Below are positions 53,430 through 63,139 of a stretch of 64,000 nt of DNA, piece after piece (within the stretch, counting starts at the first letter, position 1; every line of letters begins with the position of its first letter). The translations under genes and the position numbers were made by a program. The stretch is from Rhizobium sp. TH2. Lineage in GTDB: Bacteria; Pseudomonadota; Alphaproteobacteria; Rhizobiales; Rhizobiaceae. Under the pieces are notes generated by a model. That model saw nothing but the letters and a program-made list of their open reading frames with translations, was not told the DNA's origin and did not search any database. Location of the stretch: the NCBI RefSeq assembly GCF_024707525.1, contig NZ_CP062232.1, positions 124,001 to 188,000 of the forward strand, written 5' to 3'.

Positions 53430-54539
53430 TTAGATCACGAATTCCTCCTCGTACGTCTGAGGCTCCGGAACGACCGTAACCTCCACCGGAACGATCCAAT
53501 TGGCCGCGTAGCTCTCGCAGTCGGAACGCTGGAGGTCGGGCTGCACGCACCCCGCCCCATCGATCGCGCGACATCGCAGTATACGTCGCCCCACTTCCTC
53601 AGGGGTCCAAATGTACTCCCACAAGCGCCATGCATAGGGACGTTCTGTTTCGAGGAGCCTTCCCTCACGCCAGCCCCTGCCATCTCCGGTGCAGACCTGC
53701 ACCTGCCGGATAGCAGCCTCGCCGCTCCAGCTGGCTCCGAATATCCGATACGGTTGGCCGACGATGAGACGCGCCCCCTGCACGGGACGCGCGATCTGCG
53801 CTTTGACCTCCATCTCCGCAAGGGGGACCAGCCTGGGTTCCCCGAAGCTGCGCTCCCAACGGAAATAGTCGCGCGCCTGCCAGTAGCCAAGGAACGGTTG
53901 CTCCACAACCGTGATATGCGTGATCCACTTGACCCAAGCCATCCCGAACCAGCCACCCACGACCGCGCGTAGCGGGTAGCCGTGATCGCGCGTCAACGGC
54001 TCGTCGTTCATCGAATAGGCAAGGATCGTGCTGTCAGCGATGGCCTTCTCCAGCGGTAAACTGCGCGCAAAAGCGATGGGGCCGGGAGAAGCCGTTTTCT
54101 TGTTGGAGTCGACGACGCCGCTGTCGGCGCCTGCGAGCAGAACCTCACATGCGGTTCGCTTAACGCCCGCCATTTCCAAAATCTCGCGCAGAAGAACACC
54201 TGTCCACGCGGCATTGCCGACGGCTCCGTTCTGCCACTGCAACCCCTCCTTCGCCGGCACATAGTAGACGCGCCCGTTCCCTGCACACTCGACGACGGCG
54301 GTGAACGTCGTGCTCCGCATCGCCTTGATGCTGTCGAGGTCAAGTTCGATCGGCCGCTCCACCGCCCCGCCAACGCGCAATCTCCAGTCTCGCGCATCGA
54401 GGTCCGGCGACGGGAAATGGTTTCGCACGAAGAACAGCTCGGTTGGGATCAGCCAATCGGAGAGCGACGCAAACGGAAACTCGATGTTCTGTGGGGATTT
54501 CTGTCGAACTATTAGACTGGGTTGGTGTGGTGTCGGCAT
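53430..54539 (-). CDS. Sulfite-oxidase-like molybdopterin enzyme
   Basis: The 369-residue protein has the sulfite oxidase/SoxC-type molybdopterin fold, with NHFPSPDLDARDWRL, the molybdenum-ligating Cys85 in VVECAGNGR, DHGYPLRAVVGGWFGMAWVKW and the C-terminal Mo-Co dimerisation domain with RVIFGASWSGE-like text. No Tat signal is visible, so it may be cytoplasmic or the start may lie elsewhere. ATG 54539 follows GGGGAGACGAGG; the upstream extension is not supported. Substrate unknown. No cytochrome partner gene is adjacent. Confidence 0.86.
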   Translation of the reverse strand: MPTPHQPSLIVRQKSPQNIEFPFASLSDWLIPTELFFVRNHFPSPDLDARDWRLRVGGAVERPIELDLDSIKAMRSTTFTAVVECAGNGRVYYVPAKEGLQWQNGAVGNAAWTGVLLREILEMAGVKRTACEVLLAGADSGVVDSNKKTASPGPIAFARSLPLEKAIADSTILAYSMNDEPLTRDHGYPLRAVVGGWFGMAWVKWITHITVVEQPFLGYWQARDYFRWERSFGEPRLVPLAEMEVKAQIARPVQGARLIVGQPYRIFGASWSGEAAIRQVQVCTGDGRGWREGRLLETERPYAWRLWEYIWTPEEVGRRILRCRAIDGAGCVQPDLQRSDCESYAANWIVPVEVTVVPEPQTYEEEFVI

Positions 54540-54749
54540 CGTCCTCGTCTCCCCTTTCAAGAGCACGACGTCGGCTCTCGGTCGCGCGAATTCCGGTACG
54601 ATCACACCGCCCCTCGCAGTGCGTCTGTCGCATTCCGCCTTCGGGCCGCATTCTAGCACATACCGCACATTCCTCGGATCGACCTCGAACGGCAGCAAAG
54701 CGCCCGAATGCTGCTATTGGCCCACGTCTCTTTCGCGCCCGCTTGTCGT

Positions 54750-55421
54750 TCAGGCACTACCGCTGGAGAAGACCAGCAACATATTGTTGGTAGGCATCTC
54801 GATCGTCTCGCGGAGATTAAGTCCAGCGGCCTCACCCACTTGTTCAAGATCAGCGATATCACGCACACCCCAGGATGGGTTGCGCTCCTTCAGAGCCGCG
54901 TCGAAAGCAGCGTTCGAGGGGGCGTTGTGCGCCCCGTCGCGCATGAATGGGCCGTAGAGAAAAAGAAGCCCACCAGCGTGAAGCAAACGGCCAGCTCCTG
55001 CGAACAATCCTAAGCTTGCCGCCCATGGCGCGATATGGATCATATTGATCGACACGATGGCGTCAAAATGCCCCGTTTGTTCGACGCCCCATTGTCCTGA
55101 GCACACATCAATATCCCGCGGTACCAGCACATTCTTCAGCCCTGTGAATTTGATCCAGCTAGACGTGCTGGTGCGGGCGTCGGCATCCGGATCGCTCGGC
55201 TGCCAGGTGAGGTTGGGCATTGCTCCCGCAAAACACACGGCGTGCTCGCCGGTACCGCATCCAATCTCCAGCACGGCGCCACGTGTTGGAAGGACACGTT
55301 TTAGGACAGCGAGGATCGGGGCCGAATTTCGCGCAGCGGAAGGTGAGAACATGCGCTGGTCAGCGCTTATGTCGCGCTGTTCCAGCGCAACAGGCGAACG
55401 GTCCTTCTTCTCTGGGGGCAT
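54750..55421 (-). CDS. DUF938-type SAM-dependent methyltransferase-like protein
   Basis: The 223-residue Rossmann-fold protein has the SAM-binding motif LEIGCGTGEHAVCFA (50-64) and the DUF938-type segments FSPSAARNSAPIL, GLKNVLVPRDIDV, INMIHIAPW and LYGPFMRDG. No substrate is known for the family. It lies 210 bases downstream of no gene on its strand and appears monocistronic. Confidence 0.86.
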   Translation of the reverse strand: MPPEKKDRSPVALEQRDISADQRMFSPSAARNSAPILAVLKRVLPTRGAVLEIGCGTGEHAVCFAGAMPNLTWQPSDPDADARTSTSSWIKFTGLKNVLVPRDIDVCSGQWGVEQTGHFDAIVSINMIHIAPWAASLGLFAGAGRLLHAGGLLFLYGPFMRDGAHNAPSNAAFDAALKERNPSWGVRDIADLEQVGEAAGLNLRETIEMPTNNMLLVFSSGSA

Positions 55422-55800
55422 TGGCCTTGAATCCCCTTTGGGCGATGTCTCCCACCTTATAGCTGAAATGATGGGACTGAAACCAAGGATTTCGGACTTA
55501 CGAAGGGGGTCGTCGGCGCGTGCGTTCGCCCGAGGGCGACCGAACGTCCACTTCGCGTCAGATCACGCGCCCGCTAGGCTCAAGGTCTCCTTTCGAAAAT
55601 CGGAGCCCGGAAGCCGACCGACGGCTTTGGCCCCGGAGCGGTCACTCCATTTGTGCCGCAGCGAGGTCAGCCTGGGACGAATTTTAGATAGGAGGCCTCT
55701 GTTGACAACAGGGTCGTTGGTTCGATTGCCGTTGAGTCGATGAGATAGAAACCACTTTTGCTTGGATCTCGCGTGCTGCGCTGGTGTTCCAACGACATGT
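55422..55800. other. Gap containing repeat copy F
   Basis: These roughly 380 bases lie between two leftward methyltransferase genes. I see no gene, only repeat copy F at 55719 and possible promoter sequence for the downstream gene. Confidence 0.5.
55719..55736 (+). repeat. tRNA T-arm-like dispersed repeat, copy F
   Basis: GGTTCGATTGCCGTTGAG is preceded by TGTTGACAACAGGGTCGTT. Over about 36 bases it matches copy D closely, which shows the unit is longer than the 18-base core. Confidence 0.6.
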
Positions 55801-56598
55801 TCAGGCAGCCAGACCCTTCACGGCCCATGCTCGGGCTGCAAGAAGAATTTCGTCATCCGGACCTTTTGGAAGCTTCGCATGAAGCGCCTCCCGCAGTTGC
55901 CTGCGCGCTACTTCGCTGATCGACATGCAATATTTCGGAGCCGAGCCGGTACCACCCAGGAAAGGGGTCCAGTAGTCGTCGAAGTTTGCAAACTCCGTTG
56001 TGATATCGATCGCCTTGCACTCGACATTTCGTAGGCCGGCATCCGTGAACAGCTCAGACAGTGGGCCAGGTCGGCAAATTGGGGCCATTGTCCCGTCATC
56101 GAATTGAGCCGCTTCGGGGTCAAGCGCAGTAGCAACATCGAAGAAATAGCGCATCAACTGCATATGCCCTGCATAGTCCCACACATAAAGACCAACGACG
56201 CCGCCAGGACGAACAACACGGGTCATCACCCGAATGGCGGCGGCCTTGTTGGGCAGGAAGTTGAGAACCAGTCCAGAGACCGCGCAGTCGACCGAGTGGT
56301 CAAATGCGGAAATTTCCTGTGCATCTGCCACTTCGAACTGAACTCGTGGATCTGTGATCCTGAAGCGGGCAGCTTCGATGAAGGGCAGAGCACTATCGAC
56401 CGCGACAATCTCAGACGGGTTGCAGCTGTCTAGGATGGCGGAGGTCAACACCCCGGTTCCGCAGCCGATATCGATCCAGGCTGCCCGATCAGGAGCCTTA
56501 AGCCAAGCCAGAAATGTTGGGGCAACCTTGCGACTCCAACGACCCATGTATTGGTCATAGGAATTGGAGGCGCCCCAGAGATCTTGAGCATTCGACAT
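55801..56598 (-). CDS. Class I SAM-dependent methyltransferase
   Basis: The 265-residue protein has motif I WIDIGCGTGVLTSAIL (40-55), the acidic end of beta-2 in IVAVDSALPFI, and a post-I VADAQEI segment. It belongs to the broad UbiE/Methyltransf_11 type; the substrate is unknown. ATG 56598 follows AAGG. It overlaps by two bases the start of the divergent gene fragment at 56597. Confidence 0.87.
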   Translation of the reverse strand: MSNAQDLWGASNSYDQYMGRWSRKVAPTFLAWLKAPDRAAWIDIGCGTGVLTSAILDSCNPSEIVAVDSALPFIEAARFRITDPRVQFEVADAQEISAFDHSVDCAVSGLVLNFLPNKAAAIRVMTRVVRPGGVVGLYVWDYAGHMQLMRYFFDVATALDPEAAQFDDGTMAPICRPGPLSELFTDAGLRNVECKAIDITTEFANFDDYWTPFLGGTGSAPKYCMSISEVARRQLREALHAKLPKGPDDEILLAARAWAVKGLAA

Positions 56599-57110
56599 GA
56601 CAAAGCCTTACCATCGGCATGCTTATGACGGAAGCGGCGGCCTAACATATCGCTCCAACGACGACGCGATTTTCTTTCTCGGGCGTCTAGTCTGGCAGGG
56701 CCAACTCGAATCGAGTGTTCCACTTCTGCTGCCAATCGCATGTGATTCCACCCGAGGGCTCTATGCGAGAATTGCCGCCATTCGTGCCGTCATGACGGTG
56801 GGCACTGATAATCAGAAGGCCGCTCAACTTGCAGGGATAGCCGAAGCTCCAGATCCCCTTGCCCGCCGATTGCTGGCCGAGATTATGGAGGATGCCGCAC
56901 CTACAACTGAAAGCGTCAACTTCCTATTGCAGATGATGAACAATCTTGCCCCTTACGAGCGATATAAAGCCACGGGGCTAAAGCAAGAGTTACGCGCTTT
57001 CGTTGATCGTTTGCTGTTGTCCGAAGCGCCGTCACCGTTCACTCTCTACGGTCGCCTGCCGGAACTGGAGCAACAACCATCACAACCGATCTCTCTAAAT
57101 TTCCCAAAGT
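56597..57110 (+). pseudogene. Fragment of a large HEAT-like repeat (STAND-type?) protein
   Basis: An open frame runs from 56597, but convincing protein-like sequence spans about 56620-57110: YRSNDDAIFFLGRLVWQG, ARIAAIRAVMTVGTDNQKA, APYERYKATGLKQELRAFVDRLLL. The alternating helices with aliphatic spacing resemble HEAT repeats of very long rhizobial NTPase proteins, recalled from memory only. It has no plausible N-terminal domain and after LPELEQQ the sequence loses coding character and runs into repeat copy G. I read it as an internal fragment. Confidence 0.4.
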
Positions 57111-57251
57111 TTCCAGGTATTGGGGAATCGAGGGGAGGGTCGCTGGTTCGGTTCCTTTCAAGAGCCGTGGCATTGTGCGTGCTCGAACGCGGAAATAATT
57201 TCTGCATTGGCGCCCTCCAAAATCCACTGGGCTGCCTAACCTCGGGCCGAT

Positions 57252-57269
57252 GGTTCGACTCCGCTCAAG
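57252..57269 (+). repeat. tRNA T-arm-like dispersed repeat, copy G
   Basis: GGTTCGACTCCGCTCAAG is followed by GCGCTCCGC, near the end of the decayed fragment at 56597-57110. About 60 bases upstream AATTTCTGCATTGGCGC recurs from the neighbourhood of copy A. Confidence 0.55.
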
Positions 57270-57325
57270 GCGCTCCGCAAAGGGGATTTTGTCCGCGCCT
57301 TCCAAGAGACATGCTCGCAGTGCCA

Positions 57326-58594
57326 CTATCCCTTCCAGCGTCGGAACAGCGCGCTTGCATTGACCCCACCAAAGCCGAAACCATTGGATATTGCGTACTC
57401 CATTTCCAACGATCGGGCGTCATTGACCACGAAATCAATTCCGTCGCCCGCCGGATCGGGAGCATTCAAGTTCAGGGTCGGTGGCGCCATCTGATTCTGG
57501 AGCGCCAGGATCGTGAAGATGGCTTCAAGCCCGCCTGCAGCTCCCAGAAGGTGACCCGTCGCTGATTTCGTACCGCTGACTGCTATAGCGGAGTCCGAAC
57601 CAAAAACACTCTTGATAGCCCTGATTTCTCCGAGGTCACCAACTGGCGTGGACGTCGCGTGTGCGTTGAGATGGCGTACCTCACGGGGAGTGATTCCGGC
57701 TTGCGCGATCGCGATCTCCATGGCGCGACGTGCACCGTTACCATCTTCGGGACCTGAGGTGACGTGATGCGCATCCGCGGTGGTGCCGTAACCGACAAGC
57801 TCGGCAAGCGGTTTGGCGCCTCGGGCAAGCGCATGGCTGAGCGCCTCGATAACAAGGATGCCAGCTCCTTCGCCCATGACGAAGCCATCACGCAACATGT
57901 CAAATGGGCGGGATGCCCGTCTGGGTGTTTCATTGAAGCCGGTGGAGAGAGATCGAGCCGCGGCAAAACCACCAAGACTGACGATGTTCATGCATGCTTC
58001 TGTTCCACCGCATACCGCGATGTCGGCCTCATTTGACCGGATGAGCCGAGCCGCATCACCGATCGCTTGAACTCCCGCAGCACACGCTGTGACCGGTGCG
58101 CCGAGCGGACCTCTAAATCCATACCTGATCGAGACTTGTCCCGCTGCCAGATTGACCAGGAATGATGGCACCGTGAACGGTGAGAGTCGTCGCACACCGC
58201 GCTGATCAACCGTTCGCACGGCTTCAGTTATGGCGGGAAACCCACCGATACCTGATGCAATGATGGTCGCTGTTCGAAGCCGCTCCGTGTCTGAGACTGG
58301 CTTCCACTTCGCTTGAGCAAGCGCCTCTTCCGCCGCCGCCAGTGCGAAGAGAATAAATCGGTCTACCTTGCGCTGATCCTTAGGAGCAAAAACGGTATTT
58401 GGATCGAAGCCTCCTTCCGGGTCTTCCTCGAGCGTGGGAACCGTACCGCCGATCTTCGACGGCAGGTCTCCCACCACATCGTCCGGAAGCCGCCGAATGC
58501 CGGAATGACCCGAGAGCAACCGAGACCAAGAGGTTGGCACATTGGTTGCGAGGGGGCTGAGAGCTCCCATCCCTGTTACAACGATGCGACGCAT
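57326..58594 (-). CDS. Beta-ketoacyl-ACP synthase II-like protein
   Basis: The 422-residue condensing enzyme has the catalytic Cys171 (VTACAAGVQA), His312 (LNAHATSTPVGD) and His348 (KSATGHLLGAAGG). It extends acyl-ACP with malonyl-ACP. ATG 58594 follows GGAG. It looks like an accessory FabF copy; no acyl carrier or other fab genes are adjacent, but thiolase, thioesterase and desaturase genes follow, so a specialised lipid pathway is possible. Confidence 0.91.
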   Translation of the reverse strand: MRRIVVTGMGALSPLATNVPTSWSRLLSGHSGIRRLPDDVVGDLPSKIGGTVPTLEEDPEGGFDPNTVFAPKDQRKVDRFILFALAAAEEALAQAKWKPVSDTERLRTATIIASGIGGFPAITEAVRTVDQRGVRRLSPFTVPSFLVNLAAGQVSIRYGFRGPLGAPVTACAAGVQAIGDAARLIRSNEADIAVCGGTEACMNIVSLGGFAAARSLSTGFNETPRRASRPFDMLRDGFVMGEGAGILVIEALSHALARGAKPLAELVGYGTTADAHHVTSGPEDGNGARRAMEIAIAQAGITPREVRHLNAHATSTPVGDLGEIRAIKSVFGSDSAIAVSGTKSATGHLLGAAGGLEAIFTILALQNQMAPPTLNLNAPDPAGDGIDFVVNDARSLEMEYAISNGFGFGGVNASALFRRWKG

Positions 58595-58773
58595 GCTTTC
58601 TCCAAATGTCATTTGACTGGTCAGCCGTATGGCCGGAACGTGCTGGCGCCGGGCGCGGTCAGCGCTTGTCAAGTGTGTGCAGAACTGAGCGACCCGAACC
58701 CACGCGCGACGCGATCACGACCGCGGTCGAAATTGAGATTACAGCGTTGGCTCTGCTTCCGGAGGCGCATCTC

Positions 58774-59361
58774 TCATGCTCCTGACTTAGCGTCCCCAAT
58801 GCGCCTAACCTCATCGGCAGCCGCATCCAGGAAGCCTTGGGATAATGTTTCATCATTGACGAGACGAGAGAGCGTGACGGCGCCCACCATGAGGGATAGC
58901 ATCGCCATGGCTTTGTTGCTGGGTTGCAAGCTCTTGGTCTCTTCCAAAAGTTCGTCCAAAACTTGGACATGCGCCCGGATTCCGTCCTCAAATGGGATTC
59001 TCACGTCCGCGCTTTGGCGAGCCGCATCAGATCCGAGCGCCACCAACGGACAACCCTCGCCCTTGTTCTCGCGATGTCCCGTTGACAGATAAAACGCAAC
59101 GATCGCCGCGAGAGGATCAGAGCTAGCGGCTGCGGCCGTTGACCATCTGCGGGTAGCATTTTCGATCGCGCGCCTTGCAGCCTGCGCCGCCAGATCGTCC
59201 TTGGACGCGAACTGCTTATAAAAGCCGCCTTGGGTAAGGCCGGCGCCTTTCATTAGATCCTTCAGACCAATCCCGTCGAAACCATGCTCGCGAAAAAGTC
59301 GGCTCGCAACATTGATGACGGCTTCGCGATTTGCCTCCGCCTGTGTGCGGCTCACTCTCAT
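58774..59361 (-). CDS. TetR-family regulator
   Basis: The 195-residue regulator has an N-terminal helix-turn-helix (about 10-58: REAVINVASRLFREHGFDGI, LMKGAGLTQGGFYKQFASKDDL) and an all-helical ligand domain with the LGSDAARQ/GCPLVALG segment seen in TetR proteins near oxidoreductases. It lies between the FabF-like and thiolase genes and may control this lipid cluster. A TCAAA-TAGAG-TTTGA inverted repeat about 40 bases upstream could be its own operator. Confidence 0.9.
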   Translation of the reverse strand: MRVSRTQAEANREAVINVASRLFREHGFDGIGLKDLMKGAGLTQGGFYKQFASKDDLAAQAARRAIENATRRWSTAAAASSDPLAAIVAFYLSTGHRENKGEGCPLVALGSDAARQSADVRIPFEDGIRAHVQVLDELLEETKSLQPSNKAMAMLSLMVGAVTLSRLVNDETLSQGFLDAAADEVRRIGDAKSGA

Positions 59362-59740
59362 TTCGGCCTCCGTTAGATTTTAGTCGCCATCTTTAATTCA
59401 AATAGAGTTTGATTGCAATCTGTAGGATGTTGAGAGAGCAAGCCGAAAATCGGCCATACCGCGTTAGGCGGGCCCGTGGCCCTCGTCGTTGGGACGAGGA
59501 AGAGCGTGTAAGGCGCGGTCGTGATAGATGTCAGCGCAAAGAAATTCACGACCCGACATCAGCACTGTGCTGCCTGGACCGAATTCGTCGCGAGCCAAAC
59601 CGGCTAACGGGAAACCGCTCGATGCCCTCTTCCGCTACCTACATACGGTACCTATCCTTGAACAGAAACGGTTTGGTGACGACGGCGACAGTGAGTATTC
59701 CAGCCTTGCCGGTGACACCATGGGACGATCTGGCCCTTTC
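59362..59740. other. Intergenic stretch behind tetR with a small palindrome
   Basis: No gene is supported. TCAAA (59398-59402), TAGAG, TTTGA (59408-59412) is a short inverted repeat 40 bases upstream of the tetR start and a weak operator candidate. Confidence 0.35.
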
Positions 59741-60933
59741 CTATTGCTGTCGCTCGACAGCAATGGCGGTCGCCTCTCCGCCACCGATGCAAAGCGAGGC
59801 TACGCCTCGTCTCAAGCCCTGTCTCGCCAGAGCGTGGAGGAGGGTAACGATCAGGCGGGCACCGGTCGCGCCTATCGGGTGTCCAAGTGCGCAAGCACCA
59901 CCGTTCACGTTGAGGCGGTCGCGTGCTATGCCAAGATCCTTTGCCGCTGCCATCGCCACCACCGCGAACGCTTCATTGATTTCGAAGAGATCCACGTCTT
60001 CAACGGTCCAGCCCGCTTTACTGAGCAGTTTTCATATCGCGGGAATGGGAGCGGTCGTGTACCAGGCTGGCTCTTGGCTGTGGGTAGCATGCGCCTTGAT
60101 TTCGGCGAGGATAGGCAGGTCATCGCGCTCGGCGATCGAACGGCGAGTCAAAACGAGCGCCGCAGCACCGTCCGCATTTGCGGATGCGCTGGCTGCGGTA
60201 ATGGTGCCGTCGGCCCGAAACGCAGGCCGAAGAGTTGGGATTTTTTCGGGAGACACCTTCAAAGGATGCTCGTCGGTATCGACGATCTTTTCCCCCCCTT
60301 TACCGGAACTCTGAGAGGCGCAATTTCATCGACGAACGATTTATTCTCGATTGCGGTGCGGGCGCGGGTCAAGGATTCTATGGCATACGCATCCTGATCA
60401 GCCCTGGTAAACTGGTAGGCCGCCACGGCGGCTTCACCGAAGTCCCCCATGGCGCGGCCCGGTTCGTAGGCGTCCTCCAGGCCATCAAGCATCATGTGAT
60501 CGAAGATGTGGTCGTGGCCGGCGCGATATCCCGAGCGGCCCTTTTTTAGAAGGTACGGCGCGTTCGACATTGATTCCATCCCGCCCGCGACAACCATATC
60601 AGCTGTGCCGGCGAGGATAAGATCGTGCCCCAGCATGGCGGCTTTCATCCCGGACCCGCAAACCTTGTTGATGGTCGTGGCACCGACTGCATCCGAGAGA
60701 CCTGCTCCACGTGCTGCCTGCCGGGCGGGGGCTTGTCCTTGTCCCGCGGGAAGCACGCAGCCCATAATGACCTCATCCGGACCATCGAGTGCGAGGTTCG
60801 CGCGCTCCAGTGCGGCGCGGATCACATGCGCGCCGAGAGTCGTGGCCTGTACTGGCGCCAGATCGCCAAGGAAGCGACCGAGCGGCGTTCTGACGGCAGA
60901 CACAATAACGATTGGGTCGTGATCCCTAGTCAT
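59741..60933 (-). pseudogene. Acetyl-CoA acetyltransferase (thiolase), frameshifted and with an opal codon
   Basis: The N-terminal part (to 60259) has the acylated Cys92 in NKVCGSGMKA. At the C7 run 60292-60298 (G7 on the coding strand) the frame shifts; one more G would restore KGGEKIVDTDEHPLKVSPEKIPTLRPAF. The next frame continues to PIPAI, meets TGA (60034-60032), and goes on in the same frame with [22 protein letters not shown] and the active-site [14 protein letters not shown] up to the normal end. One homopolymer slip and one CGA-to-TGA-like change would thus inactivate an otherwise complete thiolase of about 395 residues. Sequencing error could explain the G-run, less easily the opal codon. 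Confidence 0.85.
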
Positions 60934-61037
60934 GGATATTCCTTTCGAGCAGCCTGAAGGGGTGAGTTCGGGGGCAAGGCGTCACCAGGGCCGATGCACC
61001 TCTTGCTTCGAGACCTGGGTGAAGCACACAGGCAACA

Positions 61038-61565
61038 TTATGCGTCTCGTCGAGTGATCAAGCAGGTCGATGTGCCGTGGGCAAAGAGCTTGCCTTGCAG
61101 GCTCTCTATCCTTCCCTCCAACGTGATGAGCGTCCGTCCACGTGAAATAACATCGCCCGTGACGCGCAATTCGCCGCAGTCAGCAGAAATGGGCCGGACG
61201 AATTTCACAGCAGTCTCGTGAGATGGGCAAAGCTCCCCCAGAGCCAAGGTTGTGTGCGCTGCAAGCGCCATGGCAGTGTCGAGCATTGTCATGATCCATC
61301 CTCCATGCACCGTTTTCATCGTGTTGAGAAAACGATGCTCGGACACCGCACGCAGCTCTACCTTACCTACTTCGGGCGGTAGCAGGCTGAAGGGCAGCAT
61401 CTCTGCCATCGGCGGCCGCGGCAGATTTCCGGCGGCAAGCATCGCAACAAACTCTAGACCGGTTGTGAGCCCAATCGACACTTGCCCGGGCTGCTCCCCA
61501 GTCGATCCTGGGCTGCCTGACATTAGTGAACTCCCACATTGGTCGTTCCGGTCTTCGGATTTCAT
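61038..61565 (-). CDS. PaaI-type hotdog thioesterase
   Basis: The 175-residue hotdog-fold protein has the PaaI-type core TMKTVHGGWIMTMLDTAMALAAHTTL, with HGG and the Asp on the following helix, and HETAVKFVRPISADCGELRVTG. It should hydrolyse acyl- or aryl-CoA esters. ATG 61565 follows AGGAG; the 68-residue upstream extension is non-coding. A perfect palindrome lies 53 bases upstream. It is in line with the broken thiolase gene on the same strand. Confidence 0.87.
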   Translation of the reverse strand: MKSEDRNDQCGSSLMSGSPGSTGEQPGQVSIGLTTGLEFVAMLAAGNLPRPPMAEMLPFSLLPPEVGKVELRAVSEHRFLNTMKTVHGGWIMTMLDTAMALAAHTTLALGELCPSHETAVKFVRPISADCGELRVTGDVISRGRTLITLEGRIESLQGKLFAHGTSTCLITRRDA

Positions 61566-61917
61566 CGAAGGTTTCTCCTGAGCCAAAAAAAGCCCTTGAT
61601 TTTTTATATTGCAAATGACATCTAAGTTCAAGTTAGATGTTGAATACAATCTTACTGCGCTTGGAAGACGGCGTCTGCGTGCGTTCGCAACGAACAAAAC
61701 GGTCAGGGAGCACTCAGAACGAAAAGTCGTCATCATAAGAGGCGCATCCTCCGGAATAGGCGAGGCCATCTCCGAGCAGTCAGCACATTGGGGGAGGCCC
61801 AGCGCACAATTCGAACGAGAACGCTCAGCGTGGCTGCGTTGAGATCGTGAAACGGATGGTGCACCTCATGCAATCAGCAGAACCTGAAAGAAGAATACCA
61901 ATGCACGAGAACAAGAC
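61566..61917. other. Divergent region with a palindrome and an SDR-like scrap
   Basis: No intact gene. On the plus strand 61720-61780 reads KVVIIRGASSGIGEAIS, the cofactor-binding start of a short-chain dehydrogenase (with Arg for the usual Thr), and then loses similarity; probably the remnant of a lost gene. Confidence 0.45.
61618..61640. promoter_or_regulatory. Perfect palindrome, candidate operator of the thioesterase gene
   Basis: ACATCTAA (61618-61625) and TTAGATGT (61633-61640) flank GTTCAAG, an eight-base-pair perfect inverted repeat typical of TetR/MarR-type sites, in A+T-rich promoter DNA 53 bases upstream of the thioesterase start. Confidence 0.6.
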
Positions 61918-62919
61918 ATGAAAGCGTTCTTCATCGATCGCTACGGCAAGAACAGCGACGCACGGATCGGCGAGAGGCCGGACCCGCAGCTCAGGGACGA
62001 CGACGTCCTGGTCCAGGTCCAGGCCGCCGGTCTAAATCCGCTCGATTCGAAGACCATGGATGGCGAGTACAAAACCATCTTGCCTTATCGCCTGCCGCTC
62101 GTTCTGGGCAATGAGGCGGCTGGCGTTGTCGTCCGGGTCGGCCACAAAGTGAAGCGGTTCAAGCCTGGCGACGAGGTCTACGCACGCCCGGACAAGGATC
62201 GCATCGGCACTTTCGCGGAACTGATCGCCATGAACGAAGGTGACGTTGCCATCAAGCCAAAAAATCTCAGCATGGAAGAAGCGGCGTCTATTCCCCTCGT
62301 CGGTTTAACCGCCTGGCAGGCACTGATCGAAAAAGCCAATCTCAAGAAAGGCCAGAAAGTTCTCATCCATGCCGGCTCCGGCGGCGTCGGAACATTTGCC
62401 ATCCAGCTGGCGAAGCATATCGGCGCAACGGTCGCGACGACGACGAGCACCGCCAACCTCGACCTCGTCAGGAATCTCGGCGCTGATGTCGTCATCGATT
62501 ACAAGAAGGAGAAGTTTGAGACGATCCTCAGCGATTATGATGTCGTACTGAACAGCCTCGGCAAGGACACGCTCGAAAAATCACTCCGCGTGCTGAAGCC
62601 CGGTGGCAAGCTGATCTCGATCTCTGGTCCGCCTGATCCCGATGTCGCGAGGGAGTTGGGGTCAGGCTGGTTCGTGCGAACGGTCGTGCGCCTTTTGAGC
62701 TACGGAATCAGGAAGAAGGCAAGACGTCATGGCGTGAGCTATTCATTCCTGTTCATGCGCGCGCACGGCGATCAACTGCGCGAGATTACTGCGCTGATCG
62801 ATTCCGGTGCCATACGGCCCGTCGTCGACCGGACCTTCCCCTTTGCGGCGATCGAGGAGGCTCTTGCCTACCTGAATACGGGCCGCGCAAAAGGAAAGGT
62901 GGTCGTCACGGTGAGGTGA
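61918..62919 (+). CDS. Zinc-independent MDR oxidoreductase (quinone-oxidoreductase-like)
   Basis: The 333-residue medium-chain dehydrogenase/reductase has the GroES-like N-domain (LPYRLPLVLGNEAAGVVVRVG), the NADPH-binding VLIHAGSGGVGTFAIQLAKHIGA (about 144-166) and C-terminal LAYLNTGRAKGKVVVTV. The zinc-binding cysteines are absent, so it is of the quinone-reductase/enone-reductase type. ATG 61918 has a weak ribosome site. Substrate unknown. Confidence 0.92.
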   Translation: MKAFFIDRYGKNSDARIGERPDPQLRDDDVLVQVQAAGLNPLDSKTMDGEYKTILPYRLPLVLGNEAAGVVVRVGHKVKRFKPGDEVYARPDKDRIGTFAELIAMNEGDVAIKPKNLSMEEAASIPLVGLTAWQALIEKANLKKGQKVLIHAGSGGVGTFAIQLAKHIGATVATTTSTANLDLVRNLGADVVIDYKKEKFETILSDYDVVLNSLGKDTLEKSLRVLKPGGKLISISGPPDPDVARELGSGWFVRTVVRLLSYGIRKKARRHGVSYSFLFMRAHGDQLREITALIDSGAIRPVVDRTFPFAAIEEALAYLNTGRAKGKVVVTVR

Positions 62920-63139
62920 GTGGTGTTTATGTGAGAACCTCAAAACGGCCTATTGCGGCTGAAACGTACGCATGCAAGCGCCCTCGGACATCTGCCGCAA
63001 TCGTCTAGGCACTGGCATCAGCATATCTGGTTTCGCGATCTGAGTCATAGCAGGGCACGATCGGATATCGGTCAAGTCTGAGTTCAAGCTGACGACCGCT
63101 TTTTGCGCAATCCTGCCGTCATGACATAGCGAGGTCGAC

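Noticed and set aside
59409..60397. Two plus-strand frames of about 300 and 290 codons
   Set aside because: Mostly antisense to the thiolase pseudogene and without protein-like character.
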